Shown here: piece after piece, positions 31,297 to 34,792 of the stretch
Layout of the letters: the number at the start of each line of letters is the position of its first letter
How positions within the stretch are numbered: the first letter of the stretch is position 1
Assembly (NCBI RefSeq): GCF_026586625.1
Contig: NZ_JAODIW010000006.1
Location: forward strand, 870,267-905,058
Length of the DNA stretch: 34,792 nt
Direction: 5' to 3'
Source: Halobium salinum
GTDB taxonomy: Archaea > Halobacteriota > Halobacteria > Halobacteriales > Haloferacaceae
Notes under the pieces: model-generated
The model's database searches: none
The model's input: only the letters and a program-made list of their open reading frames with translations
Told to the model about the DNA's origin: nothing
Program-made: the position numbers and the translations under genes

Positions 31297-32189
31297 GGGT
31301 CGGAGCCGTCGGTGTCCCCCTTTCGTTGGCCCGGGCCCAGGTCGGCGGACGCCGACTCGGCCGCGGGCGACGCGCCGCCCGGCCGTTCGAGCGTCCCCTC
31401 GCGCATCTTTCGGTCCACCTCGCGAAACGGCCCCTCGAACAGCTCGCCGTCGACCAGCGTCACGTCGCGGTCGGTGTACTCGGTGACGACGTTGTCGTGG
31501 GTGACGGCGACGACGGCGACCCCCTCGCCGCAGACCTCTCGGAACTGCTCGAGCACCGTCCGACCCGTCGCGCGGTCGAGGTTCCCGGTCGGCTCGTCGG
31601 CGAGTACGACCCGCGGCTCGTTGACGAGCGCCCGGGCGATGGCGACACGCTGTTTCTGCCCGCCGGAGAGCTGGTCGGGTCGGTGGTCGAGGCGGTCGCC
31701 GAGACCCACCCGTTGCAGGAGGTCACGGGCGCGCGCCCTCGTCTCGGGGTCGCGGTCCAGCAGCCGCGGCACCTCGACGTTCTCGACGGCCGTGAGCGTC
31801 GAGATGAGGTAGAAGTTCTGGAAGACGAACCCGATGGTCCGCTTTCTCGCGTCCGTGCGCTCGCGGTCCGAGAACGTCGTCACGTCGGTGCCGTCGAGCG
31901 TGACGACACCCTCCGTCGGCGTGTCGAGCAGGCCGAGGAGGTTGAGCAGGGTGGACTTCCCGCTCCCGCTCGGCCCCATCACGGAGAGGAACTCTCCCGG
32001 CTCGATGGCGAGGTCTATCCCCTTCAGCGCCGTCAGCGTCTCCCCGCCGGTTTGATAGCGCTTGACGACGCCGTCGGCCTCCAACACGGTGCGGTCGGGG
32101 ACGGACCTCGCGGTCGACGGGTCCGATTCCGTCGCTGACGGGTCCGACCCCGCCGCGGAGCCGTCCCCGTCGCCCTCAGGCGTCGTCAC
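31293..32189 (-). CDS. ABC transporter ATP-binding protein, LolD/MacB type
   Basis: A 298-residue ATPase. Walker A is GPSGSGKST, the Q loop lies in [10 protein letters not shown], the signature is LSGGQKQR, and Walker B is [12 protein letters not shown] followed by the H-loop His in VTHDN. An acidic Ser/Asp N-terminal tail (about 35 residues) and a C-terminal extension of about 50 residues are haloarchaeal additions. The start is GTG at 32189, overlapping the upstream gene by 14 bases; a longer frame reaching 32348 is a read-through into that gene and rejected. It energises the adjacent MacB/FtsX-type permease. Confidence 0.9.
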   Translation of the reverse strand: MTTPEGDGDGSAAGSDPSATESDPSTARSVPDRTVLEADGVVKRYQTGGETLTALKGIDLAIEPGEFLSVMGPSGSGKSTLLNLLGLLDTPTEGVVTLDGTDVTTFSDRERTDARKRTIGFVFQNFYLISTLTAVENVEVPRLLDRDPETRARARDLLQRVGLGDRLDHRPDQLSGGQKQRVAIARALVNEPRVVLADEPTGNLDRATGRTVLEQFREVCGEGVAVVAVTHDNVVTEYTDRDVTLVDGELFEGPFREVDRKMREGTLERPGGASPAAESASADLGPGQRKGDTDGSDP

Positions 32190-33702
32190 GGCGGTTCCTC
32201 CAGGCGACGGCCACGAAGCCGGCGACGACGAGCAGGACGACGAGTCCGCCGACGACCGGCAGGACGAGGCCGCCGAGGCCGCCGCCGCTCTCGTCGTCCC
32301 CGGGTCCGCCGCCCGCCCCTGCGCCGTCGCTTCCACCGCTCCCCTCACTACTCCCGCCGACGCTGGGCTCGACGGGCACCTCGACGGTCTGTGTCCGCCG
32401 AATTCCGTCCGAGAGGTACGTCACTTCGAGCGGGACGCGACTCACGTTCCCGGCGACCTGCGCGCTCACGTCGAATGAGACGAAGTCGCTCGGGGGGACG
32501 GTGCCGACGAAGTACTCCCGGTTCGGCGGCGACGGCTCGACGCCGTCGGTCGGGAGGATGCGGACGATGACGCTGTCGACGGCGGCGAGCCCGACGTTGC
32601 TCGCGCTCCCGCTGATGCGGAGGTAGTCGCCCTCGTCGGCGCTGTCGAGCCCCGTCAGTTCGATTCGGCCGGGGTTCGCCCTGACGACGACCGACTCCCC
32701 GCTCGTCCGGTTCGTCCGGCCGTCCACCTCGTAGACGCCGCGCAGGTCGACCGTCGCCGTCCCGTCCAGGTCGCTCACCGGCAGCCTCACGGTCCGGCTC
32801 ACACCCGGCGGCAGGTCACCGACGACCGCCTGGCCGACGCTGGCGTTCGACGCCCGCCCGCGGACGAGGAGGCCGGAGACGGGGACGTTTCCGGTGTTGG
32901 CGGCGGTCACCCGGAGCTGTTGGCCGCCGACCGTCCGGTTCGTCGAGACGGTCGCGTTGAGCGTCACCTGCTCGCGTCGGGGCCGCACGTCGACCGTCGT
33001 CGTCCGGGTGACCGTCCGTCGCGGCCCGCCGGCGAGGCGGTAGCGGAGCCGGGCGCTCACTTCACCGGCGGCGGCCGCGGGCGGCGTGGCGTTGAACGTG
33101 AACTGGCGGGTCTCACCGGCCGGAAGCGTCGAGAGGACGCGCTTCCGCGGCTCCTCGGTGACGGGGCCGGAGAGCGTCAACGCGAGGTTGGTCAGGTCGC
33201 GGTCGAGCCCGTTCGCGACCGTCACCGTCGCGGTCGTCTCGGTGCCGGCGGTCGCCGGTCCCACGTCGACGCCGACCTGCGGCCGTTCGTCGGCGACCCT
33301 GACCGTCACCGGGTAGCGGACGAGCACGCCGTCGCCGTCGTCGTCGTCGCCGTAGACGACGACTTCGAGCCGTCTCGTGGCCTCCTCGTCGAACGAGACC
33401 GTGAGCGGGACGGGGATGCTCGCACCCGGCGAGAGCGTACCGAGGTTCCGGATGCGGTCGAACTCCTCGAAGTCGCCACCTCGCGTGCGGAGGGCGACGG
33501 CGTCGACTTCGACCGGCTCCGCGCTCCCGGCGAGACTCTGCACCGTCGCTTCGATACGAACGGTCTCCCCGGGGACGGCCGTCCCGGGCGTGACCGAGAC
33601 GTTCGAGACGGTGACGTTCGCGTCGGCGGCGCCCGCCGGGAGCGTCCCGACGACCCCCCCGACGAGGCAGGCGACCGCGACGAGGAGTGCGAGTCGCCGC
33701 AT
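32176..33702 (-). CDS. Exported CARDB-like protein with C-terminal membrane anchor
   Basis: A 508-residue protein. A signal peptide (residues 1-25, ending AGAADA) is followed by tandem beta-rich Ig/CARDB-like domains: VSVTPGTAVPGETVRIEATV, VGPATAGTETTATVTVANG, RVTAANTGNVPVSGLLV, and SGSASNVGLAAVDSVIVRI. A Ser/Gly/Asp linker (about 448-473) and a single span (about 478-500) ending WRNRRDDA anchor it outside the cell. Several N-x-S/T sites fit glycosylation. It resembles COG1361-type archaeal envelope proteins. It overlaps the ATPase gene by 14 bases and the Yip1-like gene by 3 (ATG and TGA share bases 33702-33704), so it probably forms one system with the transporter, perhaps as its extracellular substrate-binding or scaffold part (inference). 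Confidence 0.85.
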   Translation of the reverse strand: MRRLALLVAVACLVGGVVGTLPAGAADANVTVSNVSVTPGTAVPGETVRIEATVQSLAGSAEPVEVDAVALRTRGGDFEEFDRIRNLGTLSPGASIPVPLTVSFDEEATRRLEVVVYGDDDDGDGVLVRYPVTVRVADERPQVGVDVGPATAGTETTATVTVANGLDRDLTNLALTLSGPVTEEPRKRVLSTLPAGETRQFTFNATPPAAAAGEVSARLRYRLAGGPRRTVTRTTTVDVRPRREQVTLNATVSTNRTVGGQQLRVTAANTGNVPVSGLLVRGRASNASVGQAVVGDLPPGVSRTVRLPVSDLDGTATVDLRGVYEVDGRTNRTSGESVVVRANPGRIELTGLDSADEGDYLRISGSASNVGLAAVDSVIVRILPTDGVEPSPPNREYFVGTVPPSDFVSFDVSAQVAGNVSRVPLEVTYLSDGIRRTQTVEVPVEPSVGGSSEGSGGSDGAGAGGGPGDDESGGGLGGLVLPVVGGLVVLLVVAGFVAVAWRNRRDDA

Positions 33703-34331
33703 CAGAGACCTCCGACGATGCCCCAGACTCGGAGCAGGAGGCCGAACACCGTCGGGACGGCGACCGTGATGGCCGCCGCGCGGAGGTCGAGACGCTGGGC
33801 GTGGCGTACGGCGAACGTCCAGAGGAACGCGCTCCAGAGGAGGAAGACGATGCCGAGCAGGCCCGCCACGAGAAACGCGGGGTCGGACTGGAGTCGACGG
33901 GTGAACGCGGCTATCTGCTGTGGGTCCTGCGGGAACTCGACCCCGCCGAACACGGAGAAGTTCACCACGGCCGAGACGACGGCCTCGAAGAGCGCCGGGA
34001 CGAACCCCCAGCCGACCAGCGCGAGGGTCTCGCCGAAGCCGCCGTCACCGTCGAAGGCGACCTTGGCGACGCCGTAGAAGACCGCCGCGTAGACCACCCA
34101 CCTGAGGAACGTCGCGACGACGCCGGCCGCCGCCGACACCACCTGGATAATCGTCACGAAGGCGCCCGCCGACTCGGGTACGGCACTCAACGTCCCGCGG
34201 ATGACCGGAATCCCACCGACGACCGAGACGACCGCCACCGCGAGCACCACCAGCGCGGGTCGGAGGTAGCCCGGATTCGCCGCTCGCCGCTCGAAGAACT
34301 CGTCCGGATTCGTGAGGAGACCGAGGACCAT
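33702..34331 (-). CDS. Yip1 family membrane protein
   Basis: A 209-residue protein with about five spans (residues near 23-45, 60-90, 105-125, 145-167, 178-205). GLLTNPDEFFERRAANPGYLRPALVVL at the start and the central FYGVAKVAFDGDGGFGETLALVGWGFVPALFEAVVSAVV segment fit the Yip1 domain. Its function in archaea is unknown. An in-frame GTG at 34370 would add 13 residues, and an AT-rich TATA-like stretch (34393-34403) lies 26-31 bases upstream of it; the conserved family start favours the ATG at 34331. It is the first gene of the four-gene ABC operon. Confidence 0.8.
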   Translation of the reverse strand: MVLGLLTNPDEFFERRAANPGYLRPALVVLAVAVVSVVGGIPVIRGTLSAVPESAGAFVTIIQVVSAAAGVVATFLRWVVYAAVFYGVAKVAFDGDGGFGETLALVGWGFVPALFEAVVSAVVNFSVFGGVEFPQDPQQIAAFTRRLQSDPAFLVAGLLGIVFLLWSAFLWTFAVRHAQRLDLRAAAITVAVPTVFGLLLRVWGIVGGL

Positions 34332-34500
34332 GTGATACCGGGTGATGGACCGTACGCGGCTTGAAACCACGGGATGGAATCGTTCTATCGAAGTATTGAT
34401 AAAAGAAGCGCGGAGCGGCGGGCGGCGCTGTCAGAGGGGTTCGGGCGGAGCGTCGGCGGGGTTCGACGGGCGACGAGGCGGGTGGTGCTGTCGCGGTAGC

Positions 34501-34638
34501 GGTGGCGGTGCTGTCGGGGCGGCAGTGGCGGTGCTGTCGCGGTAGCGGTGGCGGTGCTGTCGGGGCGGCAGTGGCGGTGCTGTCGCGGTAGCGGTGGCGG
34601 TGCTGTCGGGGCGGCAGTGGCGGTGCTGTCGCGGTAGC
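34501..34638. repeat. 46-bp minisatellite, three copies plus partial flanks
   Basis: Copies begin at 34501, 34547 and 34593 with identical 46-base period, followed by a partial copy at 34639 and preceded by a partial one from about 34482. Each unit is itself two related 23-base halves sharing GTGGCGGTGCTGTCG. The period is not a multiple of three, so a coding repeat is unlikely. Confidence 0.85.
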
Positions 34639-34699
34639 GGTGGCGGTGCCCTGGGGTCGTTCTGTTCTCCCCGCGAGCGACCGCAGGGAGCGAGCGGCC

Positions 34700-34731
34700 T
34701 TTTTTGTCGCCAGAAACCTTCGGTTTCTGGC
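34700..34731 (+). terminator. T6 tract and perfect 10-bp hairpin
   Basis: T6 at 34700-34705 follows a G+C-rich stretch that could terminate transcription on the plus strand. A perfect hairpin follows, with arms 34709-34718 (GCCAGAAACC) and 34722-34731 and a 3-base loop. Confidence 0.5.
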
Positions 34732-34737
34732 TGGATA

Positions 34738-34777
34738 GCCAGAACGCGGCGCGTTCTGGCGATGGTCGAGCTTTTTT
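34738..34777 (+). terminator. Second perfect 10-bp hairpin followed by T6
   Basis: Arms GCCAGAACGC (34738-34747) and GCGTTCTGGC (34751-34760) enclose a 3-base loop. T6 follows at 34772-34777. The arms start with the same GCCAGAA as the hairpin at 34709-34731. Confidence 0.5.
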
Positions 34778-34792
34778 GCCCGAGCGGTGGGC

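Larger units (their letters stand above)
34332..34792. other. Non-coding right edge: minisatellite, hairpins and T-tracts
   Basis: A 461-base stretch with no convincing gene. It contains the promoter region of the Yip1-led operon (AT-rich 34385-34405), the 46-bp repeat at 34501-34638, two perfect hairpins and two T6 tracts. A gene beyond the window could end here. Confidence 0.65.

Noticed and set aside
34501-34638. CRISPR or coding repeat at the minisatellite
   Set aside because: Units are contiguous with no spacers, and the 46-base period breaks reading frame.
1-34792. rRNA genes, transposases, integrases, replication origin
   Set aside because: No conserved rRNA segments, DDE or tyrosine-recombinase motifs, or Orc1/Cdc6 gene with origin repeats were seen on either strand.

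Overview
The window is chromosomal DNA of a haloarchaeon (class Halobacteria). The evidence is high G+C, strongly acidic proteins, a chloride-pumping halorhodopsin, an archaeal MptA-type GTP cyclohydrolase, an HTH-10 (bacterio-opsin-activator type) regulator, several small families I know only from haloarchaea, and many genes whose start codon lies 25-29 bases downstream of a TATA-like box (leaderless transcripts). No rRNA, CRISPR array, transposase or integrase is visible. There is one tRNA, tRNA-Pro(GGG).

Layout. 1-5093: a small membrane protein; a minus-strand pair (epoxide-hydrolase-like enzyme and a small protein); a minus-strand pair (zinc-type MDR dehydrogenase and a membrane protein); a MoaB-like protein with a very His-rich N-terminus; halorhodopsin. 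5349-8791: dihydroxy-acid dehydratase (IlvD), then a glucuronyl C5-epimerase-like protein carrying an internal twin-arginine-like segment. 8849-12411 (minus): gamma-glutamyltransferase directly followed by an OFA-like MFS transporter, then two 39-residue single-span proteins that align with each other. 12485-14439 (plus): HTH-10 regulator and an AI-2E family membrane protein.

14440-18655 is an accessory island. It is visibly AT-rich in its left part and abuts the 3' end of tRNA-Pro. It holds a 569-residue four-span membrane protein with a long cytoplasmic part, a 586-residue protein with a central HTH, and several inverted repeats. 18824-21533 (minus): MptA, a VIT/CCC1-like membrane protein coupled to a DUF211 protein, and two small conserved proteins. 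21671-25805: quinone-oxidoreductase-like MDR protein, FAD-dependent oxidoreductase, DUF6149-like protein, a small protein, and a PAT-type acetyltransferase.

26119-28301 (minus): TetR regulator and MATE exporter, overlapping by 4 bases, with a palindromic operator candidate touching the regulator's start codon. 28382-30082: an FAD-dependent amine-oxidase-like flavoprotein and an amphi-Trp protein. 30154-34331 (minus): a tightly overlapping four-gene operon (Yip1-like membrane protein, exported CARDB-like protein with a C-terminal anchor, ABC ATPase, MacB/FtsX-type permease). The right edge is non-coding, with a 46-bp minisatellite, two perfect hairpins and two T6 tracts.

Most of the window is ordinary haloarchaeal chromosome. 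The parts most worth following are the paired microproteins next to the GGT-MFS operon, the tRNA-adjacent island, the His-rich MoaB extension, and the epimerase with an internal export-like segment. Family names come from recognising sequence patterns; no database search was run.
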